A DNA stretch of 64,000 nt from Flammula alnicola. Taxonomy: Eukaryota > Basidiomycota > Agaricomycetes > Agaricales > Strophariaceae. The stretch is taken from positions 62,001-126,000 of the forward strand of contig JADNRV010000039.1 in assembly GCA_015499995.1 (NCBI GenBank). The letters are read 5' to 3'. The position numbers and the translations under genes were made by a program. Below, one piece after another: positions 45,101 to 56,294 of this stretch. The notes under the pieces were generated by a model. The model saw nothing but the letters and a program-made list of their open reading frames with translations. It was not told the DNA's origin and did no database searches. The stretch's first letter is position 1; the number at the start of each line of letters is the position of its first letter.

Positions 45101-45119
45101 CTGGCTCAGTAATGGTGAG

Positions 45120-45412
45120 GTGTGTGCGCTAAGCCCATTAGCTTTGAGCTGCTGCCCAGTACAGGAAGGCTCAAGTTGACGGGAAGTTTGAATCAAGGAG
45201 AGCAAAGAGCTTGCACTGAGCTGGGTGAAGACCTACACTTACACCTCCGTCTGCCCGCTGGTGCACAGAAGAAGGATGGGCCAAGGGCGGGTGTCACAAT
45301 GGTGCGTCTCCTTTCTTCATGTCACCCTCCTCCTGAATACCAACAACTAATCAGCATTGTTGAACCTTTGTAGACTTGTGCATTTGTTTCACTCTTGACA
45401 AAAAAGCACATG
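45120..45412 (+). pseudogene. Lon protease C-terminal-domain fragment
   Basis: Readable parts match the proteolytic domain of the peroxisomal-type Lon protease: GRLKLTGSL, a second frame IKESKELALSWVKTYT, DLHLHLRLPAGAQKKDGPRA GVTM, then after a GT-AG intron TCAFVSLLTKK. In Lon the block KDGPSAGVTM contains the catalytic Ser; here that residue is Arg (GPRAG), so the catalytic Ser is lost. The segment between WVKTYT and DLHLHL is shortened. There is no ATPase domain and no sequence after LLTKK. A gene fragment. Confidence 0.8.
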
Positions 45413-46925
45413 CACTTTTATTCCACCTGCTGGCGTGTCATCTTTCATTAGACGACCCACTTGTAAGCCATCTCCTCTCCAATGTCGAGCTTGCCACCAA
45501 TCTCCTTGCTCTGCTCATAAGGCCCAGTATCTATCCCTCATCACCACATTGTTGCTGATAATCTCGTCTCATATCTAGAACCTTTTCTTATAATCAGCAT
45601 AGCCCTCAGGTGAGTAAATAATGCTTGATACTCATATTGTCATTGATACTGACCCCTCTTCACCGTGTTGCACAGGACTCAGAGAGACCTTCCACCAATA
45701 TGTAAGTCTCTGTCGCTGTGCTGTTGCTTTACTGCCCCTGATCCTTATCTGCTGAGTCATTGATGGTTGCTGATACCTTGAATGTCTAGCAAATGTATAG
45801 CCATCAGCATGATCCTCTCATGCAGGTAAGCAATGCTCAGCACTCATCTTTGGTATCATTGCTCAATCCCTTCTGAACACTGCATTATCCAGGCCTCACC
45901 ACCTCAAGCAACTAAATGAACAGGTCACCTGAGCCCCCACCATGTATGCATCCACATCCTTTCCATATGTCCTTCCTTTGCTAATACACAGACCCCACCA
46001 CAGCATTGCCCCCACCTTGACAACATGCTCTAACAGATGAGAAACATGGCCGCAGACCAGCAGACATTGCAGAGGCCATATGTGCGCTGCTCTCAGTAGT
46101 TGTGTATGCATTTTATACTAGTGATGCATGGCTCAAGTAAATTCTGTATTAATTTAGTATGTATACAATTTGAATAAATTTGTTTCATATATACTTTTCT
46201 ATATATACTTTTGTGAGATTGGTAAAGCCCAGATACCTGAGAAATGACTGGATTTAAAGAGCTTTATGATTGCTCTATGTTACTCTGGCCCTGCTTTAAA
46301 CTGTTTTGGGAGTGCTTGGAGAGTGCTTGGGAAGTGCTTTGGGAGTGCTTTGGGTGCTTTGGGAGTGCTTTGAACCGGCTTTGACAGTGCTTTGGATTGC
46401 TTTGGGTTGCTTTGAGACATCTTTGGCTCTGCTTCAGATGTCTTTGGGTCTGCTTTCAAAGTGGGTAGAGTGACTTTGAAGTGTCTTTGAGAAAATAGTT
46501 ACCAAGTCACTTAGATTTCAAAGCTGCCTGGGAAGCTTTGAGTCTTTGTAGTCTTTAGAGTCTTCAGAGACACCTAGAGCAGCCTCGGTTTCTCTGGGGA
46601 GAACTTTCATTTTCCTGATGTAACAGATTAGATGGACTTAGACTCAGAGATGGCACGGACACTGGCACAGACACAACTGAGCTTGGACTGGCAGACATAG
46701 CGCTAACAGCTATAGAGAAACCTGATCATGTTGGTGACTCAGGAAGAGATGTTCGTGTCCGTGGAGCAGGTTGGAAATGCGGCATTGCGTGAGACAGCCC
46801 AGCAGATATAAATGATGGTGACAGTGACAGATTGCGGCAGTGTGAGAGGTGTTTTGATGGTGAGAAAGATTCTGTACATCAGGTAATGACTGACAGTTGG
46901 GAATTGGTGGTCTCCACGACCTGCC
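45413..46925. repeat. Non-coding region with GTGCTTTGGGA tandem repeats
   Basis: Some exon-like text up to about 45,920, not assigned. Between about 46,300 and 46,480 a degenerate unit of 11-13 bp based on GTGCTTTGGGA is repeated ten or so times. The right end is the 3' flank of the recombinase gene. Confidence 0.55.
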
Positions 46926-47597
46926 TTAATCCATGAAGTTCAGCAGAAACGGAGGAGAATATGTTCGTTCAATGAGTGATGATTGATGTCGTGCGAGCTC
47001 TTCTTGCTCAAGTAAGCCTGGCCACTGTTGAAGGAATGATTTTGCTTCCCTGTTGGAAAGAACTTTGAAGCGCTTTATGATTCCTGACTCTGGGAATTGG
47101 GTTTGAATGGCACTTATTGCCTAATATGTGGGGGGAATTTTAGCATACAGTCAATGAACACCACAAATCTCTGACTTACTCGCCAGAAAAAGGGCCGAAG
47201 ACTCTGTAAGAGCTCCAAGAAATTAATGGTTCCTTGATTCTTACAGCCCCCTACTCGAAGGATTGCAAGGGCATCCTCACAAAATGGGAAAATTTGCCTT
47301 TGCAGTGATTCTGGAACCTGAACTTCTGCCCAGGGCACAAAATAGCTCTTGCATACGAGGAAACTGGCTAAAGCTATGGCTGCCTATGGTGAGAAATAGT
47401 TAGATGGATTGTAAATTATAATTATCTCCTGAAAATGTTAGCATACCACTTTGGGAATTTTCGACCCATATACCTCTCATCTCGTATTTCTTTCCCAATG
47501 GCCCATGGTGTCAACTTGATCTGCTGGAACACTGCACGAAATTCATGAGATCTATTTATTTTGAATAAATAACTCAATGATACTTACCCCATTTATT

Positions 47598-48641
47598 CAC
47601 ATAGGACAGTGTAACAATCACCTTAGTAACCTAAGTCTGGTAATCAACAAAATCACCATGATCACTGGGCTAGCCACACTGACTCAGAAACAACAGCTGT
47701 CATGTGTTTCATAGTGTGGCCAGATCAGGTACAAAATTGTGTGTCACACGGTTCATTTGCATGCGACTGGGTTCTATAGGCACACCCAGGCCCCAGTTAC
47801 CATGCAGGGTTCGGTCCCGAGGGTGGGCGTAATGGCTTCCCAGGGGGCCCGGGGGTTGGTTCCCAGGGGGCCCGGGGGTTGGTTCCCAGGGGGTGGCTAG
47901 AAATTGATTCCCTGGGGGGCCATGTACAATTCACCTGTTAAATGGTTCATTTATATGCAAATGGATGCTATAGACACACCCAGGGGCCCGGCTACTGTGT
48001 GTGGTTCAGTCCTGAGGGTGGCCATATAATTGGCCCTCGGGCCCTTGGGTTCTGCCTATATTATTTGTCAACCCTTGGCATACAGGCCCTCAGTCCAGCC
48101 TATTATCTGAAATACTGATTGTGGAATAATTATATTGTATTGTCCTCTGTAGTATTTCTTGCCTATGTAAAGTCACTTATAATGTATTTATTTGCTCCAG
48201 GGGTCATCTACTCGCACTCTAAGACCTGACATGAGCTACCTTGGACCTTAAACTGTTTGAAAGCTCAGACCCCAAGCTATGTGGGTGCTCAGACACAAAG
48301 CTAGATGTATCTCAGACCCTGAGCTAAGGAATATCTCGGAGTCTGAGAGATGTGAGCCCTCAGACCCCACACACAGAGCTCAAGAGTCCGAGCTAGGCAA
48401 GCCCTCGGACTCCGAAATACGCAATACCTCAGACTCTGAGCTATATAAGACCCTCGGACCCAACATAAGTAATATCTTGGACCTCGCACAATATCAGCAC
48501 TCGGAGATCGAGCTCTACAAGCCCTCGGACTCCAAAATACACAATATCTTGGACTCCGAGCTAGGTGATGTCTGAGCTTGGCCCCCATGCTGTGCAAGAT
48601 CTCACACCCTGAAATAAGCAATATCTCTACACAATACTTAT
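47598..48641 (+). repeat. Left terminal inverted repeat of the 3.2-kb element
   Basis: Contains a tandem GC-rich unit, GGTTCCCAGGGGGCCCGGGG, two to three times at about 47,838-47,905. From about 48,255 to 48,600 there is an array of CTCGGACTCCGAGCTA-like half-palindromes about 20-26 bp apart. The array happens to leave an open 98-codon frame (48,279-48,575) with repeats such as SDSEIRNTSDSEL. I regard this as a by-product of the array, not a gene. Such subterminal arrays are usually transposase-binding sites. Confidence 0.8.
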
Positions 48642-49758
48642 TTATGGTTTAGAATCTGTAGACCACTCTTTGACATCCTTTCTTTTATTTGTACCAGCCA
48701 GTATAAATTCAACCAACAGCACAGCAAAGTTGTTGCTAAAATACTTAAAGATGACAATAAGTGCAGCACTCAGGGTGCTTCACTGGCAGACTAGCTGAAA
48801 TATTTCTGTTGTCAATCTCATTGATATCATTTGCAATGCTGAAAATTATAACTTATGGCCTTATAACAATGTCACTAAGCTTTAAACTGCTGGTGGTGTT
48901 TTACAAGATGATCACAACTTTGCAATGAAATTTTAGTAACTTCTCCCCATTTATTATTTATTATTGATATACATACACTAGGCATCCAGTGGAGATATCC
49001 CAAGTATTTCTCCACATTTGAGCTTTCTCTAGGTCTAATTAAATGGGAAGTAATTCAAACTGGGAACACCTCAATGATAATGCATAGATATGAAGATGGA
49101 TGGAACCCCACTACTGTGAAACAAATATATACAGGCTGTAGATCATGAATAACAATTTTTCAGTGCTAGATATAAAAATTATGTGGCACATTGGTTTTTT
49201 TGTTGGTACATGGTAGTGGGACACCACCAATACACATATCCTTGTGGTCCTATTGAGGCACTCCAATTTTAAGACACTATATAGTAAATTAGACCTAGGA
49301 AAAGTTTAGATGTGAAGAGATATTGGAGATATCTGCTTGAGATGCTCAGTTACTTGAGAGGCTCAGTTGTCTATACATATCTTCCTAGACTCATATATCA
49401 GAAAAGGCCATTTACTATATAAGGAGAATATAAAAAAGACTATTCAAGCACATAGTTGGTTCTATCTTATCTTACATTACATGAATAAACCTTAAGAGAC
49501 AAAAGAAATTCTGAGTGGCTGAGAGGTATGAAAATTTAGATACCTCAGAGACTGAGTATTATTATCTGTCAGCTTGGCTTTGTTTAGGCTCTGAGACATC
49601 TCAGAGTCTGATATATTGCTCAAAGGTCTCACCTAGCTTGGGGGACCAAGCTCTGAGATTGTGTGGAGTCTGAGACATGAATTATCTTGGGTCCGAGGTC
49701 TCACATAGCTCAGACTCTGAGATATTACATTGTGCGGGGTCCGAGATATTACTTATGT

Positions 49759-50802
49759 ATAAGTATTGTGTAGAGATATTGCTTATTTCAGGGTGTGAGA
49801 TCTTGCACAGCATGGGGGCCAAGCTCAGACATCACCTAGCTCGGAGTCCAAGATATTGTGTATTTTGGAGTCCGAGGGCTTGTAGAGCTCGATCTCCGAG
49901 TGCTGATATTGTGCGAGGTCCAAGATATTACTTATGTTGGGTCCGAGGGTCTTATATAGCTCAGAGTCTGAGGTATTGCGTATTTCGGAGTCCGAGGGCT
50001 TGCCTAGCTCGGACTCTTGAGCTCTGTGTGTGGGGTCTGAGGGCTCACATCTCTCAGACTCCGAGATATTCCTTAGCTCAGGGTCTGAGATACATCTAGC
50101 TTTGTGTCTGAGCACCCACATAGCTTGGGGTCTGAGCTTTCAAACAGTTTAAGGTCCAAGGTAGCTCATGTCAGGTCTTAGAGTGCGAGTAGATGACCCC
50201 TGGAGCAAATAAATACATTATAAGTGACTTTACATAGGCAAGAAATACTACAGAGGACAATACAATATAATTATTCCACAATCAGTATTTCAGATAATAG
50301 GCTGGACTGAGGGCCTGTATGCCAAGGGTTGACAAATAATATAGGCAGAACCCAAGGGCCCGAGGGCCAATTATATGGCCACCCTCAGGACTGAACCACA
50401 CACAGTAGCCGGGCCCCTGGGTGTGTCTATAGCATCCATTTGCATATAAATGAACCATTTAACAGGTGAATTGTACATGGCCCCCCAGGGAATCAATTTC
50501 TAGCCACCCCCTGGGAACCAACCCCCGGGCCCCCTGGGAACCAACCCCCGGGCCCCCTGGGAAGCCATTACGCCCACCCTCGGGACCGAACCCTGCATGG
50601 TAACTGGGGCCTGGGTGTGCCTATAGAACCCAGTCGCATGCAAATGAACCGTGTGACACACAATTTTGTACCTGATCTGGCCACACTATGAAACACATGA
50701 CAGCTGTTGTTTCTGAGTCAGTGTGGCTAGCCCAGTGATCATGGTGATTTTGTTGATTACCAGACTTAGGTTACTAAGGTGATTGTTACACTGTCCTATG
50801 TG
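49759..50802 (-). repeat. Right terminal inverted repeat of the 3.2-kb element
   Basis: Reverse complement of 47,598-48,641. The same 98-codon frame recurs on the minus strand (49,825-50,121) with an identical translation. Additional CTCAGACTCTGAG-like units continue inwards to about 49,520, beyond the arm boundary, so the array on this side is longer. Confidence 0.85.
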
Positions 50803-53090
50803 ATTTCTTCGAGAACTGGGGGCAAGCTCTGGCGAGCAAGATGGGTTTTTTTGTTGGAAGTTATTGAGGTAGGCTCTAGAAACGAGCTATACATATGTCC
50901 TAGGGCATCTCTAGTGATTGGACGATCAACAGCCCTTCCAAATAATAGAGGAACCTAATTCCATGCATATAAGGAGGAATTCCTATACAGCATAATAAAC
51001 AACATACCCTGCGCCATGAGGCTGCATTTTTCCAGTCCCAGTCTGGTACGTGAGAGAGAAGCTTCTCTTGATCAAACATAAAATGAAGGAGAATTGCAAG
51101 AGCACCAACTGGGCACCTCAAAGGATTGCGATGCGGTAAAGTGAAGCTGTAAGTAGGTTCAGTTTTCTAGATCACAATTCAGCATTCTATTTTTAAATAA
51201 AAAATTAATTACATACACCTGGTTGAGCTGTTTTTGTCTCATAAAGCATAGCTAGAACTTCAAAAACTTGCTGATTTACTGGTGAAATTTGTCCATTATG
51301 GTCAGTGTAATTTAGAAGGCGCAGATAGAATGGCTGAATACATGCCATCAGCATAGAGACAAGCTCATCGCTTCGATTGAGCATTGAGCACTGCCATGTC
51401 CATGCAAAATGTGCTTTGATAATTGATGGCACTAGTGCAAATTTATACGTATAAGAAAGCAATAAGAAGGCATGAGAAAATCCGACATACATTGATTGAC
51501 TTCTTGAAATATTGCTGCAGTTACTTCATTAAAGTGTTCGGGATGAAGTTCTGAGTCCAAAATTGTGCCGTTCATGACGTGAAAGTCCTCGCTTCTATTT
51601 TAAATTTTAGCTGAAAGATATGATGCCATGAAACTCTCATGTACTCTAGATGAAGCCGCTGAGATTGTATCATGACCGCTTTGTAGAAATCTTCAGTCCG
51701 TGATGTCTTTGCCGGTCTTGACACTCGAATTTGAGGGTTTTCATCTTCTTGACGTCGGCAGACATGGCCTAGCATAGTCATGATTTTTTTCAGAGAAGAC
51801 TTATGTTACATGTTAGCCTTGAGATTTGCATATAACCAATTATACATGCACTGCAGAGAGCCTGTCAGTTGTTGGCTTCTTTTGGCCTCGTCTACTGAAT
51901 AGTTGACGGGTTGCGGCATATTTGAGATATTCAATCATATGGTTTGCATCGACAATTATGTCGGGAAGTTGTCCCGAGTTTATTGCCTTGGAAGCCCATG
52001 ACTAAATAAATCACATGAGAAGGGAACACTTTTCCATGATTTAGATGTACCTTCCATAGCTTAAGGACTGAATTCTCAGTTTGATGCCCACTCTTTCGTC
52101 GTGTTTTGAGAATAAATCTATCAGTCCATGCTAATGCATCATGTGTCTTCATGTTATCTACAACTTGTGATTCCTCTTCATTTTCTGTATCCCCTGGCTC
52201 CTGTTCCTCTTCTTCATCCTCGCTCTCCTGATCCTCATCCTCTTGAAATCCGGCTTAAAAATATGTATCAAGAGCCCTAGACTCCACGTTAACTTGCGCA
52301 GAGTTTATTTTGATGGCCTATGGATCAGGCCTATTGAGTGCAGCAGTAGATGTTCTCCTTTTTCCTGCGTGAGACTGCAAGGATGTCGACCTCACATGGG
52401 TTATGTTGGAATTCACATGCGGGGCGGCAGTTGATTGGGAATGTGTTGAGATGCTGGAGAAGAAAAAATATCACTTCTTTGATGTCACTTAAGCTTGAAC
52501 GGAATGGAACGTACCTTGACTCGGACATTTGGCGCTTGTCAACACCCTCGAGACGGCTCACCAGGCCATTTTTCCTTCCACTTACTCTCAATTTCTGTTC
52601 TTTACACTGAGCTTTCAACTCGCTAACCATGCACCCTGCACTATAATAAATAGTAAATCACTGTTAGCGCCGTGGTAACTAAATGCGAGAATAAGATGCC
52701 TTACTAGTTCACAGGAACCATGCGTGGGTCAATTGGTGTCGTGCCTAGAGGTGCCGAGGGAGCATCCACCTGCATGGCATCTATCTGGACCGAGGACTGA
52801 GCCTGAAATGACATCATGGATCCTGGACAATCAGCCGTGGTTCAGCATTGCGAGAACAAAAATACGCCAAGCGATGAACTGGCTCACCTCTTGTCATGCA
52901 ATTCCCATCAGTGCCATTGCCATCTTGAGAAATGAACTGATTCGCTGCAGGGTTTAGTGTGCTTTGAATGTTGTGAAGAGCAGGATCAATGTCGGAAAGT
53001 GAAGCCATGTCGGTCGGTGAACGATGGTGAGCAAAGTCACATTGGAGAGGAACGGGACGTGTCTCATATTTTTCCTTCGCCTGCGGCGCC

Positions 53091-53578
53091 TAAGGCTGGG
53101 CACGGGTGCACCCTCAGGTTACCTGGATCCTTACCTGCAGGTATTTTCAGAAAAAAATCCATACCTGGACCTGTAGGGATCCTTTCCCATGGTTCACCTG
53201 GACCCACAGGTATTTTACCTGCAGGTCACAGGTCAACAGGTATCAAAGGTACCTGCAGGTATTTGGTGGTAAAAGCTCTTAGAATGTCTTGAATACCTAA
53301 TTATATGATATTAAATGACTGTTTTTCTGCTTAAACATACTTCTGCACCTATCTTGCACACTTTATTCAGTTGAAAGTCTGTCTTTTAAGCCTAAATTAG
53401 GTGTTATATAAATATTTGAGTATGCAAGCAGGTACCTGTCAATCAAATTTTTCAAACCCAGACCCTCAAGGACCTGTGGCTGCAGGTAACCTGGACCTGC
53501 AGGTCAGGATCTCTACAGGTATTCCCATGGGTAAACCCACAGGTAACCCATATGGACCTGGACCTGTGTCCAGCCTTA
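53091..53578. mobile_element. 488-bp hAT-type non-autonomous element with 8-bp target duplication
   Basis: Left end TAAGGCTGGGCACGGGT and right end ACCTGTGTCCAGCCTTA are imperfect inverted repeats (two differences in 17). They are flanked by GCGGCGCC at 53,083-53,090 and 53,579-53,586, a perfect 8-bp target duplication, the hAT size. The interior has many ACCTGCAGGT palindromes and ACCTG/CAGGT half sites and no gene. It lies about 75 bp upstream of the recombinase start codon. Confidence 0.85.
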
Positions 53579-53643
53579 GCGGCGCCCCCCCCTTACTGCT
53601 TACCTGATTTAGGACTTCACCTGTGGTTTCCCGTGCCCCAGGA

Positions 53644-53770
53644 CAGGTCACAACTTGTTGTGAATTGCCTGCCAATTCACACATCACAAATTGTGAATTA
53701 CTGTATTAGACAAGTTGTGAATTGCCGCTTTAGACTTCTACTGGGGTTTCCAGGTCCTAGCGGTAATTGA
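53644..53770. repeat. Short interspersed repeat, copy 2 (pair with 31,095-31,193)
   Basis: Same order of shared blocks as copy 1 (GCCAATTCACAC, TCACAAATTGTGAATTAC, TCTACTGGGGTTTC). It has an additional ACAAGTTGTGAATTGC unit in the middle, so this copy is about 25 bp longer. Confidence 0.65.
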
Positions 53771-54360
53771 CCATATATTTTAAACCCTGCAACTTTACTT
53801 TTTGAACCCATAGGGCCACATACGATGGCTGGCTTTTTACAACTGTAAAGTTTAAACAACTCAGCCACAAAGGCACACCCTTCCGGTGTACTTCCTTTTT
53901 GAAACATATACCATCAGTTGTGCGCTTTAGGTGCTGTTATCTTCATCCATCTACAGTATGGACGCAAATGTCCTTTATATCATCTTTGGGCTCCTTGCCA
54001 CTTGGGGCTGTCCTGGACTCTGACATTACAATATCTACCTTTTTGATAAGCTTATTGCAGAACACAAGCCTTGAGAATGAACATTAATGAACCTTGTACC
54101 CTTGATCTTGTCAATAACACAATGGAAATCATTTCAGCCTGTTCGCATCACTCGCTCACAAATGACTCTGCTTTTACATGGGCCAACAATACATTTAAGA
54201 AAAGGTATTCAGGGCAAAGACTCGAGGCGACGCGCTCAAAATACGGACGCGACTTTTTTCACTGCATCAAAATGTGCCGATAATATTCCTAAATAAGATT
54301 GCAGTGCCCAGACGGTCAAGGTGGCTGGTTGTTTACCTCTGTAAAATGCCAGCCATCGTG
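53771..54360. other. No gene recognised
   Basis: Only short overlapping frames with no family resemblance, lying between the interspersed repeat and the Tc1/mariner-type element. Confidence 0.5.
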
Positions 54361-55450
54361 TACAGTACCGGACAGCCAAAGTGCCCAAAAAATTCCGACG
54401 AATTATCTAGAGTCCTGTCGACCTCAGAATAGATAGATAAGCCATTGTAGACGTAAACTACACTCAAATGAATGAGATTCAACGAGCCGATTTCTCTCAA
54501 TTGCCTTTTTAGTCCACACCCTCAAAAATTTGGCCACCACTGAAAAAAAAAGGTAAAATTACGAAAATATGCGCAATCAATAGCTTTCAATAATCTATGT
54601 ATGATTGTGAAAGAAAAATAAGATTATACAAAGTCGTTCCCTTGCAAATAAATTCCCAAATCCTGGCCGTCTTTCTGCTATGACTCGTGGAAGGCTGTCC
54701 AAATGCACACGAAATATATCTGGTTTGCGAAATCAGAACGAAACAAGACATCTAGCTATCAAGAAAGCCCCCAGTCATCGAGGAAACTCTATGAGACTCA
54801 GATCGAGGTCGCGATCATCACGCAGGTGTACAAAACCTGCAACCAAACACATCAAGTCCCCTCCACCAAAGACCTTGAATCTCACAACAGCCAAACTTTT
54901 TTCTTTTGTGCGAGCTTTGGTGTCGAATGCGGCCAAGAGGGTGAGCAGCTCTCCTTCAATGATCTCGAGGATTCAGAGTCGGAATCAAATGATGAAGGCG
55001 ATGTGAACAAACATGGGCCTGAACTGGATGAGGACTTATGACGTCGACACTTTGTCAATCAATCGTGGCGATTAAAATTTATGGGCGCCTATCAGAAGGG
55101 TTTGAAAGGGAAGGCAGCGGCTTGGGCTATTCGGAAGCAATCCAAGTCTCAGGCGGTCACAAAGTAGGCAATGATGTCAATTGAAGCGATACCCAATTGA
55201 TTTGTTGATTTGAATGACAAATAATTCTCGTCTGGTTGCTCAAAGGTCTCTCAGGGCTCAATATATGACCCGAAAATGTGAAAAATTTGGGCCAAAAATT
55301 TGGCCACCTTAAAACCTTAAAGGAAAAACTTCGGAGATGTGTTTTTCAATGCCTTGTGCGTTTCTGAATATGAATCTGAAAGAGTTTTGTCCTGAAAAAA
55401 TCAGGATCATGAGATAGCCAATTTGTGCACTTTGGCTGTCCGGTACTGTA
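54361..55450. mobile_element. Tc1/mariner-type element remnant, 1,090 bp
   Basis: TACAGTACCGGACAGCCAAA GTGC at 54,361-54,384 is exactly inverted at 55,427-55,450. The outermost TA on each side fits a TA target duplication with an element starting CAGTACC. Inside is a decayed N-terminal transposase segment. The direct repeat AAAATTTGGCCACC occurs at about 54,525 and 55,290 inside the ends. Confidence 0.8.
54680..55168 (+). pseudogene. Decayed N-terminal segment of a DDE transposase-type protein
   Basis: Two overlapping frames each carry parts. MTRGRLSKCTRNISGLRNQN resembles the start (RGRPSKxTRNISGLRNQ) common to a large set of basidiomycete mobile-element proteins. The other frame has an acidic block, EDSESESNDEGD. 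Further on MGAYQKGLKGKAAAWAIRKQ resembles their next conserved part (YxxGLxGxxAAWAxKKY). The frame switches and a stop precede it. No DDE domain remains. Assignment is from remembered motif patterns only. Confidence 0.5.
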
Positions 55451-55672
55451 GAAATTGGAAGAGATTAAGTTTGGGAGTTTGAATATTTTGATGAAATTTG
55501 TCATCATGATGCAGGGTCTAGCTACAGGCCACATTCATCTACTGCACAACTACTGCATCTCAGAAGTCGACTTTTCCTACCTCGAAACGACAGCTGGGTA
55601 GGAGACTGAGTTGACTTGCAGAGTGTTTGCTAGGTTCGCAGCCATGGATTCTAGGATCTCTACATTAACATG

Positions 55673-56090
55673 TGCATATATTGCGCCCAAATTTCGAATG
55701 AGTTAGTCGGCCTGGTAATGGTGGAAGGCACCCTAAAGTCTGATGCACACACAAACACCACAAGCTGTTCAAACATGGTTATTTGGGCGAATCTGATGGA
55801 CAACAGCTCATACTTGACTGGAGGAAATGGCGATGGGGATGGGGACATGCGTGAACCTGATACGCGATGAGAGGTTGATATTTTACGATTCGCTTGTGAA
55901 GATAAATTGGTACAGTACATTGCACAGGAGTCGGGCCATCCCTGGCTGCCACTATTTTCTTCAGAAACTCCGGGCGATTAGGAGGGAGACCGTGTGCGAG
56001 TCTTTGAGCATTGGTCTCCTGAAAAGGAGAAGCGACCACCCATCCAGCGAAAAGCCCAACAATCAGAAGAAAGGACAAGTTGTTAATCAT
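55673..56090 (-). CDS. Small secreted protein (putative), two exons
   Basis: The start MINNLSFLLIVGLFAGWVVA S has a clear signal peptide, followed by QRLAHGLPPNRPEFLKK, a propeptide-like motif frequent in Agaricomycete secreted proteins of unknown function (xxRGLPPxxP). A GT-AG intron (about 55,855-55,925) can join it to MSPSPSPFPPVKYELLSIRF AQITMFEQLVVFVCASDFRV PS, ending at about 55,673. Exon boundaries are inferred. I cannot tell whether it is expressed. Confidence 0.45.
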
Positions 56091-56294
56091 ATCTGGGTCA
56101 ATTAGTGAAAGGGAAATGTAGGCAGAGCCGGGGGGAAATCATGACTTCAATGTGGGGGCAGGTTTTATTGGAGGTCTTTGTCAAAGCAAGAGCAGAACCG
56201 TGGCCAATAAAACAAGAGAACATAATGTGATATAGCTAATCATCATGGTGATTGCATTGTATTAGCATAATTGTGATGGAACGACGATTTGTAC

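Larger units (their letters stand above)
47598..50802. mobile_element. 3,205-bp element with 1,044-bp terminal inverted repeats, Mutator-like
   Basis: Both ends start CACATAGGACAGTGTAACAA. The left arm 47,598-48,641 and right arm 49,759-50,802 are each 1,044 bp and identical wherever I compared them. The flanks ATTTATT (47,591-47,597) and ATTTCTT (50,803-50,809) form a 7-bp target duplication with one difference. Very long TIRs and a 7-11 bp duplication point to a Mutator-like element, but this is by analogy. The 1,117-bp centre has no transposase, so it is non-autonomous. It interrupts the recombinase gene just before the second catalytic His. Near-identity of the arms suggests a young insertion or gene conversion between arms. 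Confidence 0.85.
46926..53008 (-). pseudogene. Crypton-like tyrosine recombinase gene (SAP + Ndc10-like), split by a 3.2-kb insertion
   Basis: Transposon-encoded tyrosine recombinase. From ATG 53,008: MASLSDIDPALHNIQSTLNP; then MVSELKAQCKEQKLRVSGRK NGLVSRL, a SAP DNA-binding motif (about 52,560-52,630); KTHDALAWTDRFILKTRRKS; HFAWTWQCSMLNRSDELVSM; NPLRCPVGALAILLHFMFDQ with box-A Arg; ITRDALGHMYSSFLEPTSIT; KKTHLARQSLPPVLEE with HxxR; then, beyond the insertion at 47,598-50,802, VPADQVDTMGHWERNTRDER YMGRK with the later His and the nucleophile Tyr. The tail SYFVPWAEVQVPESLQRQIF ends with a stop at 46,926. All four catalytic positions (R, H-R, H, Y) can be placed. Introns are short GT-AG. Apart from the insertion I saw no lesion, so the gene was probably intact when it was hit. 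Confidence 0.8.

Noticed and set aside
48279..48575. 98-codon open frame in the left arm, duplicated at 49,825-50,121
   Set aside because: It arises from the CTCGGACTCC-type repeat array, whose units happen to lack stops. Composition is repetitive (SDSE...), and identical copies are expected because the arms are identical.
53091..53578. ACCTGCAGGT array as a CRISPR or satellite
   Set aside because: Spacing is irregular, units are 10-bp palindromes, and the ends are transposon TIRs with a target duplication.
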